A DNA stretch of 64,000 nt, taken from NCBI RefSeq assembly GCF_900101125.1, contig NZ_FNFL01000001.1:248001-312000 (forward strand). The letters are read 5' to 3'. Below the pieces are notes generated by a model. The model made no database searches and was not told where the DNA came from. It worked only from the letters and a program-made list of their open reading frames with translations. This stretch comes from Sediminibacillus albus. GTDB taxonomy: Bacteria > Bacillota > Bacilli > Bacillales > Amphibacillaceae. Shown here one piece after another: positions 47,434 through 56,337 of this stretch (within the stretch, counting starts at the first letter, position 1; every line of letters begins with the position of its first letter). A program made the translations under genes and the position numbers.

Positions 47434-47856
47434 CTACTCTCCGCCCATGGCGCTTTGATATGCTTGATGCCAATCAGGAAGCGTTCTTCGGATAGAGACA
47501 GGGCGGAAACTGTCCTTTTTCACAACTACATGTTTCGTAGAGCCTGTAACTGCTGTTTGTCCCTCCGCACCGTATATTCTATAAGCATAGGAAACGCGTA
47601 AACCATCATAATCTTTTAGCCATGTTTCGATATAAGCATCTTCGCCATACCGGATTGGCTGCTCGAAGGACAAATCGGCATCTACTACTGGTGAAACGAC
47701 CCCAGAATTCTCCATTTCATGGTACTTAAAACCTAACTCTTCAATGAAGGCTGTTCGTCCGATTTCAAACCAAACCAGATAATTGGCATGATAGACAACG
47801 CCCATTTGATCCGTTTCCTGATATCTGACTTTTATTGGTGTGGTTACTTTTTTCAT
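47434..47856 (-). CDS. yneP: Acyl-CoA thioesterase, 4HBT family
   Basis: A 140-residue hot-dog fold protein of the YbgC/4-hydroxybenzoyl-CoA thioesterase type. The catalytic stretch is RYQETDQMGVVYHANYLVWF (about residues 10-29), with the Asp and His-Ala-Asn-Tyr pattern. It is the match to B. subtilis YneP. It presumably hydrolyses short acyl-CoA esters in the cytoplasm, and the substrate is unknown. Its ATG overlaps the stop of the AAA-protein gene by 4 bases, so it is translationally coupled to it. Confidence 0.92.
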   Translation of the reverse strand: MKKVTTPIKVRYQETDQMGVVYHANYLVWFEIGRTAFIEELGFKYHEMENSGVVSPVVDADLSFEQPIRYGEDAYIETWLKDYDGLRVSYAYRIYGAEGQTAVTGSTKHVVVKKDSFRPVSIRRTLPDWHQAYQSAMGGE

Positions 47857-50141
47857 GTTCGTTTCCCCCTAATCGAGGTCCATGCCTGTTCGAAGTCTTC
47901 TTTTATCAGCAGCTGGCTAACATTCGGACTATCCTTTTCGTCTCCCAATACTCGAAGAGCTTGAAATTGGACAGCTTCATCAATTAAATTGACAACAAAC
48001 CGCGCATTTCCTTCAATTTTGTTTTCATGGAATTGTTGATTGAGATATGCTCTCGCTAGTTCATCCAACTGATAATGATATTCACCCACATGGTACTCCG
48101 TGATTCTTAATAAATCTTCTGCTGCATAATCCTGGAAATGGAAGTATTTCTTAAAACGGGAAGCCAAACCTGGATTGCTATCAATAAATTGATCCATCTC
48201 TCTATTATATCCGGCGAGTATCACGACTAAATTCTCATTATGCTTTGTCATTTCATCGACAAGTGTATCGATTGCTTCTTTCCCGAAATCTTTGTCTCCT
48301 CTGTATAAAGCATAAGCTTCGTCGATAAATAATACCCCGCCAAGTGCTTCCTTTACTTTTTTCTTCGTTTTAATCGCCGTCTGCCCAACGTACCCGGCAA
48401 CTAAATCGCCTCGCGATGCTATCACTAAGTGTCCGCGCTTTAACAAGCCGCAATTATTCAATATACGCGAATAAATGTTGGCGACAGTCGTCTTTCCTGT
48501 ACCAGGATTCCCGGAAAACACAGCATGCAGCTGAACAGGTACTGTCGGAAGCCCGTTTTGTTTACGTTGCTGCTGTACTCGCACAAACGATGACAGTTTT
48601 TTCACTTCTTCTTTCACATTAGATAACCCAATCAGTTCATCAAGCTGCTGCATCGGATGCTGGTCATCTTCTTTTTCATCGATAAAGTTAAGGTCATCGG
48701 GCTCTATTCTCATATGATCCAGCCAATTTTCACTGGAATGCCAGCTTTTATATGCTCCCTTTTGGAAAATTGCTTTCAACACCAAATCTCTTACAGTTCT
48801 GGCATTCCCAAATGTTTCGTCTACCCGCGACTGCTCGATGAGCCCTTCAAATTTGTTAAGCGCCTGTTCAGTGAAAAAGTAATCATTACTTAACGCTGTC
48901 TTTTCTGCAATTTGAAGAAGCTCGTTGGTAGCAAAGTCCGGCAAGGTAATATGATTAGGTTCCGGGAAGCGGCTGCGCAGACCTGGATTTGACCATAAAA
49001 ATTGCCGCATCTCTTCGGGATAGCCCGCCAGAATGACAGCAAACCGGTCAGCATATTCCTTGCCTGTCATACTTGATACGAGTGTGTCAATCACTGCTTG
49101 GCCGTAGTCGTTCCCGCTCTGCCCTTCTCTTCGTAAGCTGTACGCTTCATCAATAAATAAGATCCCACCGACGGACTGACGGACATAGTTAATAGTGTTT
49201 TCTTCACTTTGTCCTACATAAGAACCAACCAGATGCGCCCTGTTGACCTCTGTGACATTGTTTGTTTCCAATAATCCAAGATCATGGTAAATAGCCGCCA
49301 ACAGCCGGGCAATAGTCGTTTTTCCTGTTCCAGGATTGCCGCTGATAATCATATGCATTCCTGGTTCATCGACGATGTTAAAGCCCAATTCCCGTCTTTC
49401 TTTTTGGTACTTTAAATAATGATAATATTGATGGATATATTGTTTAATTTCTTTCATTCCAATCATTTCGTCGAGCATTTCCAGAGGGTTTTGCTCATTT
49501 GGCTTTTTGAATGCATCCGGAAAACTTTCCAGCAGTTCACTTCGCAGCCTGGATGTTTCTCTAACTTGTTGGTTCAATTCTTTTACGGGAATAGTGGTTT
49601 TTTTATTTTCTATCGCATGGACAGAATCTTGGAGCATTGCCAGCAAAATGTCCAGCTGACCAAGGACTTGTTCCGCAATATTCTTTAGTTGACTCGGTTC
49701 GATTTCATCGAAATTAACAGTTATTTGTTGCTTGAAATCTTCAATCTGTTCTGCCAGTTCTTTTGTTTTTTTAAGCTTGGCAGGATCAAAATCTGTTTCA
49801 CGAATTGCCCACTGGTCCAGATGGAGTCTTTCTATATCCGAAAACAAATTCAAGTATAATTTCAAATTTTTTATCTCCACCAATACATTGGGATAAACAG
49901 CCATTGACTCTGCCTCTCTTAGTAGTATATCCACAACGTGGTCATCGTTATAATTTCTTCTCAGTCTATGATAAGCGATAATACTATATAAAATCGATGT
50001 TTTCTCATCTGCAAGCAGTTGCGGATTTTGTTTAGCATCATCCATCAACCGTAAAGCTTCCACTTCACTTAAAGGAGGCGTTTCATTGATAGTAGACCAT
50101 GTATTAAGTTTTAAATGATAATCTGTTTCCTGTTGTTCCAA
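47853..50141 (-). CDS. Tandem AAA+ ATPase of the CbxX/SpoVK type
   Basis: A 762-residue protein with an N-terminal helical region (about 1-220) and two AAA+ modules. Module 1 has Walker A SGNPGTGKTT (268-277) and GGILFIDEAYSL. Module 2 has SGNPGTGKTT again and GGVLFIDEAYAL. Arginine-finger stretches NPGLRSRFPE and NPGLASRFKK are present. B. subtilis SpoVK has one such module (about 320 residues), and CbxX is a Rubisco activase. Start is TTG at 50141 with GGGAG 9 bases upstream. It lies between tlp and yneP, where B. subtilis has nothing. A sporulation role is possible but unproved. Confidence 0.86.
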   Translation of the reverse strand: MEQQETDYHLKLNTWSTINETPPLSEVEALRLMDDAKQNPQLLADEKTSILYSIIAYHRLRRNYNDDHVVDILLREAESMAVYPNVLVEIKNLKLYLNLFSDIERLHLDQWAIRETDFDPAKLKKTKELAEQIEDFKQQITVNFDEIEPSQLKNIAEQVLGQLDILLAMLQDSVHAIENKKTTIPVKELNQQVRETSRLRSELLESFPDAFKKPNEQNPLEMLDEMIGMKEIKQYIHQYYHYLKYQKERRELGFNIVDEPGMHMIISGNPGTGKTTIARLLAAIYHDLGLLETNNVTEVNRAHLVGSYVGQSEENTINYVRQSVGGILFIDEAYSLRREGQSGNDYGQAVIDTLVSSMTGKEYADRFAVILAGYPEEMRQFLWSNPGLRSRFPEPNHITLPDFATNELLQIAEKTALSNDYFFTEQALNKFEGLIEQSRVDETFGNARTVRDLVLKAIFQKGAYKSWHSSENWLDHMRIEPDDLNFIDEKEDDQHPMQQLDELIGLSNVKEEVKKLSSFVRVQQQRKQNGLPTVPVQLHAVFSGNPGTGKTTVANIYSRILNNCGLLKRGHLVIASRGDLVAGYVGQTAIKTKKKVKEALGGVLFIDEAYALYRGDKDFGKEAIDTLVDEMTKHNENLVVILAGYNREMDQFIDSNPGLASRFKKYFHFQDYAAEDLLRITEYHVGEYHYQLDELARAYLNQQFHENKIEGNARFVVNLIDEAVQFQALRVLGDEKDSPNVSQLLIKEDFEQAWTSIRGKRT

Positions 50142-50239
50142 CCCCTACCGCTCCCTTCTCATATCACTCATCATTTTAACATAGCCCAACCCTAATGTTG
50201 ACTATCCTGCATTTTCGAGAGTACAGAGCTGAAAAAGAA

Positions 50240-50274
50240 CAAAAACAAGGCTGCCGAGTGTTTCTCGACAGCCT
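50240..50274 (-). terminator. tlp terminator
   Basis: AGGCTGcCGAG (50248-50258) pairs with CTCGaCAGCCT (50264-50274). On the minus strand TTGTTTTTG follows. It lies 21 bases after the tlp stop. Confidence 0.85.
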
Positions 50275-50294
50275 GACAGTGCCACAATGGGCCG

Positions 50295-50528
50295 CTATTG
50301 ATTTTGTTGATCGTGGTACTCGTCTTTAATTTCTTGCCGCAATCCACGAATCGATTCTTCCCGGCGGGCATTTTTAGCTTTAATTTGTTCTTTTTCTTCT
50401 CCTGAAGCAAACTTCATCGTTTCGTGGGAAGCTTCCAAGTTGGCGATTGTATTCTGAACCATATCTTGAAGTTTTTCTACATTATCAGAACGATCATCAG
50501 GCTTAGGATGAGTATTGTGCTTATCCAT
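50295..50528 (-). CDS. tlp: Small acid-soluble spore protein Tlp
   Basis: A 77-residue minor spore protein. The stretches KPDDRSDNVEKLQDMVQNTI and FASGEEKEQIKAKNARREES match B. subtilis Tlp closely. It is made in the forespore, and its name (thioredoxin-like) does not reflect a redox site, since it has no cysteine. The ATG at 50528 has AGGAGG 8 bases upstream. A TTG codon just before it is in frame but not needed. sspN lies 12 bases upstream on the same strand, as in B. subtilis. Confidence 0.95.
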   Translation of the reverse strand: MDKHNTHPKPDDRSDNVEKLQDMVQNTIANLEASHETMKFASGEEKEQIKAKNARREESIRGLRQEIKDEYHDQQNQ

Positions 50529-50540
50529 CAAAGCGGCCTC

Positions 50541-50684
50541 CTATTCACCTTTAGTTTGAATAACTTGTGGTTTTTGGTCACTTTTAACTTGCATTTGCTT
50601 TCCCTTATTGCCGCCAGCTTCCAAAGGCTGTGTACCCAAGTGACTTGGTCTGAAATGTTTCGAGTCCTTTTTGGGATTTCCCAT
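50541..50684 (-). CDS. sspN: Small acid-soluble spore protein N
   Basis: A 47-residue protein, [20 protein letters not shown] at the N-terminus and VIQTKGE at the C-terminus, matching the 48-residue SspN family (PSHLGT and IMQTKGE are its hallmarks). It is a forespore-made minor spore protein. GGGGAG precedes the ATG at 50684. A sigma-G-like promoter lies 35 bases upstream, and tlp follows 12 bases after the stop, so sspN-tlp is one operon. Confidence 0.93.
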   Translation of the reverse strand: MGNPKKDSKHFRPSHLGTQPLEAGGNKGKQMQVKSDQKPQVIQTKGE

Positions 50685-50718
50685 ATAGTTAGTCTCCCCT
50701 TTCTAAAAGGAGTAAGCT

Positions 50719-50749
50719 TATTATGAGCTAACAGAACTGCACCTATACA
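50719..50749 (-). promoter_or_regulatory. Sigma-G-type promoter of sspN-tlp
   Basis: On the minus strand TGTATA (50749-50744) and CATAATA (50725-50719) are 18 bases apart. The sigma-G consensus is TGAATA and CATACTA, so there is one mismatch in each element. Position fits late forespore expression of sspN. Confidence 0.6.
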
Positions 50750-50750
50750 A

Positions 50751-50783
50751 AAAGGATGGCTGCATGCAGTCATCCTTTTTTTT
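50751..50783 (-). terminator. Hairpin at the end of the FbpB-like gene
   Basis: AAAGGATG (50751-50758) pairs with CATCCTTT (50771-50778) with TGCATGCA in the loop. T-runs on both strands. It overlaps the stop codon of the FbpB-like frame and would end that transcript before sspN. Confidence 0.7.
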
Positions 50784-50910
50784 CAAGCGAGCTATTTATC
50801 CGCTTATCGATCCTATCCTCGATTTGGTTTAAGATTTGACTGTCCCGCAAAATATTGTCCCTGTTTTCTTTAATCAAATCTTCCAGTGATTTTCGTTTTC
50901 TTAATGAGAT
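50770..50910 (-). CDS. FbpB-family small basic protein with a non-standard start
   Basis: A 46-codon frame reading (M)SLRKRKSLEDLIKEN and then ILRDSQILNQIEDRIDKR. It is basic and helical and resembles the FbpB-type small basic proteins of Bacilli, which in B. subtilis are Fur-controlled and act with the small RNA FsrA. No ATG, GTG or TTG lies at its 5' end. The codon at the usual start is ATC (50910-50908), with GAGGAG 9 bases upstream. It may use this rare start or be a gene inactivated by one base change. The start lies in a hairpin (50909-50956). It follows the ResA-like gene on the same strand. Confidence 0.6.
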   Translation of the reverse strand: MSLRKRKSLEDLIKENRDNILRDSQILNQIEDRIDKRINSSLEKKG

Positions 50911-50956
50911 GGTAATCCGCTCCTCTTTCTCTACGTCTTATTAAGAGGATTACCAT
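50909..50956 (-). promoter_or_regulatory. Hairpin covering the ribosome site of the FbpB-like gene
   Basis: On the minus strand ATGGTAATCC (50956-50947) pairs perfectly with GGATTACCAT (50918-50909), and CCTCTT can also pair with AAGAGG. The 3' arm contains the start codon and borders the GAGGAG ribosome site (50925-50920). In the RNA this would hide the start from ribosomes. Confidence 0.5.
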
Positions 50957-50974
50957 TTTTCTGAAAAATATAAG

Positions 50975-51526
50975 TCAATTCATTGAATTTATTGTTTGTT
51001 CCATAAATTCATACGTCATTGGCCCTGTCACTGTTTTTTTTATTTTTCCATCGCTTCCGATAAAATAAGAGGTAGGAATGTTAAGCACCCGATATTTCTC
51101 TATTATTGTTGAGTCTTTATCCAGCAAAATCGTAAAAGATACATTTGCCTGTTCCTTAAATTCCTGAACTTTTTCTACACCCTCCAGCTCTGTTGCCGTT
51201 GCGTTTACTGCCAGGATCTCTACTTCATTTCCGTAAGCTTTTTTAAGCTTCTCCATTGCCGGCATCTCTTCTTTACAAGGTCCGCACCAAGTTGCCCAAA
51301 AGTTAAGCAAAACCTTTTTTCCTTTGTAATCAGAGAGAGTAATTTCTTTATTTCCTTCTAACGATTGGAGGGACACAGTAGGTGCTTCAGTCCCGGCTGC
51401 CAAACTGTCAGAAGTTGCCCCATGCCCATTGCTTTCTTCTATGTTATTCTTTTGCTCTGAAAAATTATAAATAAATATCACAATCAAAGTTAATAATAAG
51501 ATAGAAGCAGTAAACTTCTTTACCAT
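50975..51526 (-). CDS. yneN: Membrane-anchored thiol-disulfide oxidoreductase, ResA/TlpA type
   Basis: A 183-residue thioredoxin-fold protein. One N-terminal hydrophobic segment (about residues 7-21) anchors it to the outside of the membrane. The redox motif is WCGPC (Cys81, Cys84), followed by the cis-proline region NIPTSYFIGSDG. It is likely to reduce disulfides for cytochrome c maturation or a spore-coat/cortex process. B. subtilis has YneN in the same place after citB. It lies downstream of acnA, separated by a strong terminator. Confidence 0.88.
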   Translation of the reverse strand: MVKKFTASILLLTLIVIFIYNFSEQKNNIEESNGHGATSDSLAAGTEAPTVSLQSLEGNKEITLSDYKGKKVLLNFWATWCGPCKEEMPAMEKLKKAYGNEVEILAVNATATELEGVEKVQEFKEQANVSFTILLDKDSTIIEKYRVLNIPTSYFIGSDGKIKKTVTGPMTYEFMEQTINSMN

Positions 51527-51680
51527 AACAACACATCCCTATTCGCATTCACAGCTTGTACCTTCAATTATATGCTTTCTAAAGGATTTTAGAATAATAC
51601 AATTCCACATTATCATAAATATTTTTCTTTAGCATGTAAAGATTACCTGTGAAATTTGGTCCTATGACACTCGAAACACC

Positions 51681-51709
51681 AAAAAACAGCCCGGCGAATG
51701 CCGGACTGT
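51681..51709 (-). terminator. acnA terminator
   Basis: On the minus strand CAGTCCGGC pairs with GCCGGGCTG round a 4-base loop and is followed by TTTTTT. It lies 36 bases after the acnA stop. Confidence 0.92.
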
Positions 51710-51744
51710 AATAATCAATCCATTAAGCTCAATGAACTTTAGTA

Positions 51745-54453
51745 TTAGTTAGTTTCTAATTTATTTCGCAGTACCATTTGCAGAATTCCACCATGACGAT
51801 AATAATCGATTTCCACTTCACTATCAAATCGTGCGATGGCTTTGAACTCTGTTTTGTTCCCCTGTTCATCCGTAGCAGTAACTTTTACTAAATCATGAGG
51901 TTTCACTGACTCATCGACTACCACATCAAACGTTTCTCTTCCAGTTAAACCAAGTGAATCTGCACTGTCGCCTTTTTCAAATTGCAATGGCAATACACCC
52001 ATCATAACAAGGTTGGAACGGTGAATCCGCTCAAAACTTTCGGCAATTACAGTCTTAATGCCTAATAAGTTTGTGCCTTTCGCCGCCCAGTCACGAGAGC
52101 TTCCCATTCCATAGTCTTTCCCTGCAACAACTATTAAGCCTGTGCCATCTTGCTGATATTTCATAGCAGCATCATAAATAGGCATCACTTCTTCTGTCGG
52201 CCAGTAGGTAGTATAACCGCCTTCAGTGCCAGGCGCTAACAGGTTTCGAATCCGGATGTTGGCAAAAGTACCGCGCATCATTACTTCGTGGTTTCCGCGA
52301 CGGGAACCATAAGAATTGAAGTTTCTTGGTGATACGTCTTTTTCTTGAAGATATTTACCTGCAGGCATATCTTTAGCAATCGCTCCTGCTGGAGAAATAT
52401 GGTCTGTTGTCACTGAATCACCAAACTTACCAATTGCCCGAAGGTTATTCAATGGACGCACTTCATCTGCTTCTTTAGACAAACCTTCAAAAAACGGCGG
52501 ATTTTGAATATAAGTTGAATCATCATTCCACTTGTATAATGGTTCATCGGTTGTGTTGATTGCATTCCACTTTTCATTGGATTCAAAAACTTGCTCGTAC
52601 TCTTTTCGGAATATTTCTGGAGTGACTACAGTAGCCACTTCATGCTTGATTTCTTCGATGGACGGCCAGAGATCATTGAAATAAACGTCTTTTCCATCCT
52701 TATCTTTGCCAATAGGTTCATTGTATAAATCAACATCTACACTGCCTGCTAATGCATAAGCAACGACAAGCGGCGGTGAAGCCAAGTAGTTGGCTTTAAC
52801 TAGCGGATGGATCCTGCCTTCAAAGTTCCTGTTACCAGACAGGACAGAGGACACCGTTAAATCACCGTCAAGGATTGCTTGCTCAATTTCCGGAGCCAGC
52901 GGACCTGAGTTCCCGATACAAGTCGTACAGCCATAGCCCACGAGGTTAAAGCCAAGCTTATCCAAGTAAGTCATCAATCCCGAATCCTCCAGATAACGCG
53001 TAACTACTTTTGAACCCGGTGCAAGCGATGTTTTCACATATGCGGGCACTTCCAAGCCTTTTTCAACAGCTTTTTTCGCCAATAAACCAGCACCAAGCAT
53101 GACGTAAGGGTTGGATGTGTTCGTGCAAGAAGTGATTGCTGCAATCGCTACTGCCCCAGTTTTCATCACAGAAGTTTTTCCACTAGGATGATCGATTGAT
53201 ACCTCTTTATCAAATTCTTTTTCGTCCAAACCAAAGCCCTGGTTGCCAGCAGGTGCTGTTACGGCATTGGTGAATGATTCTTTCATTTTAGATAATGGAA
53301 TTAAATCCTGCGGACGTTTTGGACCCGATAAATTAGGCTCTAACTCAGAAAGATTAATCTCTACTAGTTCTGTAAATTCAGGGTCTTCCTGGTCAGGAGA
53401 ATACCATAAACTGTTTTCCTTACAGTATTGTTCTACCAATTCAATATGTTCTTCACTGCGCCCTGTCAAACGCAAGTAATTTAAGGATTCCTGATCGACA
53501 GGGAAAAATCCGCAAGTTGCTCCGTATTCCGGTGCCATGTTGGAAATCGTTGCACGATCAGCCAAAGGCATATCCTGCAAACCAGGACCGAAGTATTCTA
53601 CAAACTTTCCGACAACATTACGTTCACGAAGTACTTGAGTTACTTTCAACGCAAGGTCAGTGGCAGTCGTTCCGTTCGGGAAGCTGCCGGTGAACTTAAC
53701 CCCGATGACATCAGGGGCCGGGAAATAAGACGGCTGTCCGAGCATTCCAGCTTCAGCTTCAATGCCTCCCACTCCCCATCCTAATACACCTAAACCATTA
53801 ATCATGGTTGTATGCGAATCAGTGCCGACTAATGTGTCAGGGAAAGCATCATATTCACCGCTTTCATTTTCGAGCGCGTGAACTACATTAGCAATGTATT
53901 CTAAGTTTACCTGGTGGACAATCCCCGTTGCAGGCGGAACGGCACGGTAGTTATCGAAAGCTTTTTGCGCCCAGTTCAAAAATTCATAACGCTCTATATT
54001 TCTTTCAAATTCCAATTCCATATTAGCGTTTAAAGCATCAGGTGTACCGTACTTATCCACTTGCACCGAATGGTCAATAACTAAATCAACCGGTACTTCC
54101 GGATTAATTTTGTCTGGAGCTCCACCCATATCTACCATTGCTTTTCTCAGTGAAGCTAAATCCACTACTGCCGGTACGCCGGTAAAATCTTGTAAGATGA
54201 CCCTGGATGGTTTAAAAGGAACATCTTTCCCTTTAGCTTCTCCCCATTTGGCCAAACTTTCAACGTGTTCATCTTTGATAACAAATCCATCATGCTGTCT
54301 TACTAAGGATTCTAGTAATACTCTGATAGAAAAAGGCAGGCGTGAAATTTTACCAATCCCCGCGTCTTCCAGGGCTTTTAGTTGATAATAGTTATACTTT
54401 TTGCCATTAAGTTCAAATTGCTTTTTTGCATTGTAAGTATTATTTGCTGCCAT
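51745..54453 (-). CDS. acnA: Aconitate hydratase
   Basis: A 902-residue [4Fe-4S] enzyme of the AcnA/IRP1 type that interconverts citrate and isocitrate. In Bacillus the same protein (CitB) is also an RNA-binding iron regulator. Cluster ligands are in [13 protein letters not shown] and [14 protein letters not shown]. The C-terminal domain has [13 protein letters not shown] and [16 protein letters not shown]. Upstream it has a perfect Spo0A box and a partial cre. The B. subtilis order citB-yneN is kept. Confidence 0.97.
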   Translation of the reverse strand: MAANNTYNAKKQFELNGKKYNYYQLKALEDAGIGKISRLPFSIRVLLESLVRQHDGFVIKDEHVESLAKWGEAKGKDVPFKPSRVILQDFTGVPAVVDLASLRKAMVDMGGAPDKINPEVPVDLVIDHSVQVDKYGTPDALNANMELEFERNIERYEFLNWAQKAFDNYRAVPPATGIVHQVNLEYIANVVHALENESGEYDAFPDTLVGTDSHTTMINGLGVLGWGVGGIEAEAGMLGQPSYFPAPDVIGVKFTGSFPNGTTATDLALKVTQVLRERNVVGKFVEYFGPGLQDMPLADRATISNMAPEYGATCGFFPVDQESLNYLRLTGRSEEHIELVEQYCKENSLWYSPDQEDPEFTELVEINLSELEPNLSGPKRPQDLIPLSKMKESFTNAVTAPAGNQGFGLDEKEFDKEVSIDHPSGKTSVMKTGAVAIAAITSCTNTSNPYVMLGAGLLAKKAVEKGLEVPAYVKTSLAPGSKVVTRYLEDSGLMTYLDKLGFNLVGYGCTTCIGNSGPLAPEIEQAILDGDLTVSSVLSGNRNFEGRIHPLVKANYLASPPLVVAYALAGSVDVDLYNEPIGKDKDGKDVYFNDLWPSIEEIKHEVATVVTPEIFRKEYEQVFESNEKWNAINTTDEPLYKWNDDSTYIQNPPFFEGLSKEADEVRPLNNLRAIGKFGDSVTTDHISPAGAIAKDMPAGKYLQEKDVSPRNFNSYGSRRGNHEVMMRGTFANIRIRNLLAPGTEGGYTTYWPTEEVMPIYDAAMKYQQDGTGLIVVAGKDYGMGSSRDWAAKGTNLLGIKTVIAESFERIHRSNLVMMGVLPLQFEKGDSADSLGLTGRETFDVVVDESVKPHDLVKVTATDEQGNKTEFKAIARFDSEVEIDYYRHGGILQMVLRNKLETN

Positions 54454-54489
54454 AAGACTAACGTTACCCCCTTTTAAATTGTGAATAGC

Positions 54490-54503
54490 CGAAAGCGCTT
54501 GGA
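54490..54503. promoter_or_regulatory. Imperfect cre site upstream of acnA
   Basis: CGAAAGCGCTTGGA fits the CcpA consensus core (AAANCGNTT) with two mismatches at the outer positions, 37 bases before the acnA start. Catabolite control of aconitase genes is known in Bacillus, though there through CcpC too. Confidence 0.4.
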
Positions 54504-54521
54504 TACCCCATTGTTACAACC

Positions 54522-54530
54522 TTCGACAAA
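54522..54530 (-). promoter_or_regulatory. Perfect 0A (Spo0A) box upstream of acnA
   Basis: On the minus strand TTTGTCGAA is an exact match to the Spo0A-P recognition sequence TTTGTCRAA. It lies 69 bases before the acnA start, next to TATTATATT, which could be the -10. Confidence 0.5.
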
Positions 54531-54788
54531 AATATAATAGTTAAATCCACCTACTTATTTTAAATGAAATCGATTTATAAGTAAAATATTTGATCACAAT
54601 TTTTCTGAAAGCTTTAAAAGATTAGAAGAATAGCAGACTCATTTAATGGTTCGGGGTTATCATGCAGAAGAAAATGCTGGAGGAAAAAAAGCGTACCTTT
54701 GCACGTATAGAATATAAGAGGCGGCAAACGAACAACTAACATATATTCCTTGCCCTTAATTGCAAGCTCGCAGTCCAGCGGAAAGAGC

Positions 54789-54842
54789 TTTCCTATAGAA
54801 AGATGGACACAGGCAGCGCTAAGTCGATCTTTCTATAGGAAA
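54789..54842. repeat. 16-base perfect inverted repeat downstream of the sensor kinase
   Basis: TTTCCTATAGAAAGAT (54789-54804) and ATCTTTCTATAGGAAA (54827-54842) are exact reverse complements, 22 bases apart. It lies 17 bases after the kinase stop on the minus strand. No T-tract follows, so it is not a typical intrinsic terminator. The gap between acnA and the kinase (54454-54859) holds no gene that I can see. Confidence 0.7.
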
Positions 54843-54859
54843 GACAGAAAACAACTACG

Positions 54860-55996
54860 TTAATACTCTCTTTTCAAGGGAATAATCACTCTGAAAGTGC
54901 TCCCTTTTTCTTTGTTGCGATAAATTTCGAGGCTTCCATTATGTTTTTCGACAATCTGGTTGGAAATCATTAATCCCAGCCCTGTACCGTCTTTTTTTGT
55001 AGTGAAAAAGGGCTCTTTGAGTTTATGAATCAGGTTTTCTGGAATTCCGGGTCCTTCATCGATGATATCTATCTGGCAGAAATCCTTATGTGTATCTGCA
55101 ACAACGAATACTTTTCCTCCGTCTTTCATTGCTTCTATAGCGTTTTTAATTAAGTTAATAAATACTTGCTTGATTTGCGACCGATCACAGTAAATGTATT
55201 GTTTTTCGTCCAAATCCATACAAATATCGACATTTTTTAGCTTTGCCTGGGATTTCATTAAGGTGATCACATCGCTTAACAGCTCAGAAAGCAATTCCTT
55301 TTTCTTATCATCTGTCATAGGCTTGGAAATGAATAATAACTCAGAAGTGATTGTTTCTATTTTTTCTATTTCATCCACCATTATTTTGTAATATTCCTCT
55401 TTACGGTCAATCCCTGCCTGTAATAACTGGAGAAATCCTTTAATAGATGTTAAAGGATTTCTAATTTCATGAGCTACCCCGGCAGCAAGCTGGCCTGCTA
55501 CAGACATTTTCTCTGAACGAATCATCATTTCTTCGGCTTCCTTTTTATCCTGGATATCTTTTGTCACCGAAATCAACACATCAAACGCACGTTCCTCATC
55601 GTGGACTCGCCCAATTACACTTTCCGCCCAAATATACTTTCCATCTGTATTTCTAATACTTAAATGAAACTTTTGTGATTCGCCAGACTGCTTGCTGAAC
55701 TTTGTCATCATCATCTCCTGGTCGTACGGAGACAATAATTCTAAGACAGGCACACCAATTAGATCCTTTGATTTGTAACCAAGCATCTTGTAGACCGAAT
55801 CAGATACATATAATACGCGACCTTTCAGGTCACAGATAGTAATCAGATCATATCCATTTTGTTCAACCCATTTGAGCATATTATTCGGGAGGTTCGCTAG
55901 CATAAATTCAGTAGCAGGGTGATGATGGTCAGCTAGCTCCATTTGTGAATGCGAGAGAGGTAGGTTCACCTCTTTATTTGTTTGTTCTGAATCCAT
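54860..55996 (-). CDS. PAS-domain sensor histidine kinase, sporulation Kin type
   Basis: A 378-residue soluble kinase without membrane segments. A PAS domain (about 45-150, ICDLKGRVLYVSDSVYKMLG) is followed by HisKA with the phosphorylated His176 in GVAHEIRNPLTSIKGFLQLL. The ATPase domain has N-box INLIKNAIEAM, G1 DEGPGIP and G2 GTGLGLMISNQIVEKHNG. The H-box sequence is of the KinA-KinE sporulation kinase type, which feed phosphate to Spo0F. No response regulator gene is adjacent, which fits an orphan Kin protein. The signal is unknown. Confidence 0.86.
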   Translation of the reverse strand: MDSEQTNKEVNLPLSHSQMELADHHHPATEFMLANLPNNMLKWVEQNGYDLITICDLKGRVLYVSDSVYKMLGYKSKDLIGVPVLELLSPYDQEMMMTKFSKQSGESQKFHLSIRNTDGKYIWAESVIGRVHDEERAFDVLISVTKDIQDKKEAEEMMIRSEKMSVAGQLAAGVAHEIRNPLTSIKGFLQLLQAGIDRKEEYYKIMVDEIEKIETITSELLFISKPMTDDKKKELLSELLSDVITLMKSQAKLKNVDICMDLDEKQYIYCDRSQIKQVFINLIKNAIEAMKDGGKVFVVADTHKDFCQIDIIDEGPGIPENLIHKLKEPFFTTKKDGTGLGLMISNQIVEKHNGSLEIYRNKEKGSTFRVIIPLKREY

Positions 55997-56219
55997 TCAT
56001 TCGTCCCCCTATCTCATATACCTTACTACTAGACTGATTATCTCAAAAAGCAGGCTATTCATCTATTCTTTTTTGCCTATTCATTACTTGAAAGCTTGTA
56101 TTTAAAGACATATCCTTTTATAATAACGATATTAAAATGTAACATATTTAATGGAACCAGACAGAAAATCCAAGTAACTGCACTTCCATATTTTATGAAT
56201 AAAGAAATAAAACAATTAT

Positions 56220-56233
56220 TAGTAATATTACTA
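56220..56233. promoter_or_regulatory. AT-only palindrome in the kinase/DUF2621 divergent region
   Basis: TAGTAATATTACTA is a perfect 14-base palindrome in the gap (55997-56337) between two divergent genes. It may be an operator, though AT-rich palindromes also arise by chance. Nothing else stands out in this AT-rich gap. Confidence 0.3.
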
Positions 56234-56337
56234 TAAATATCAAAAAAATAAAACTTTTGTATGATTTTTTTCTTTTATCGTAGTATATGTCTTCCTATTT
56301 GTTTAGTATGTCAATTTTAGAAAGAATGGTGGTTTTT

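Noticed and set aside
50880-50956. Upstream ATG frame (28 codons from 50956) as the true start of the FbpB-like gene
   Set aside because: It is in another reading frame, has no ribosome site, and ends inside the gene. The FbpB-like residues lie only in the frame that starts at the ATC.
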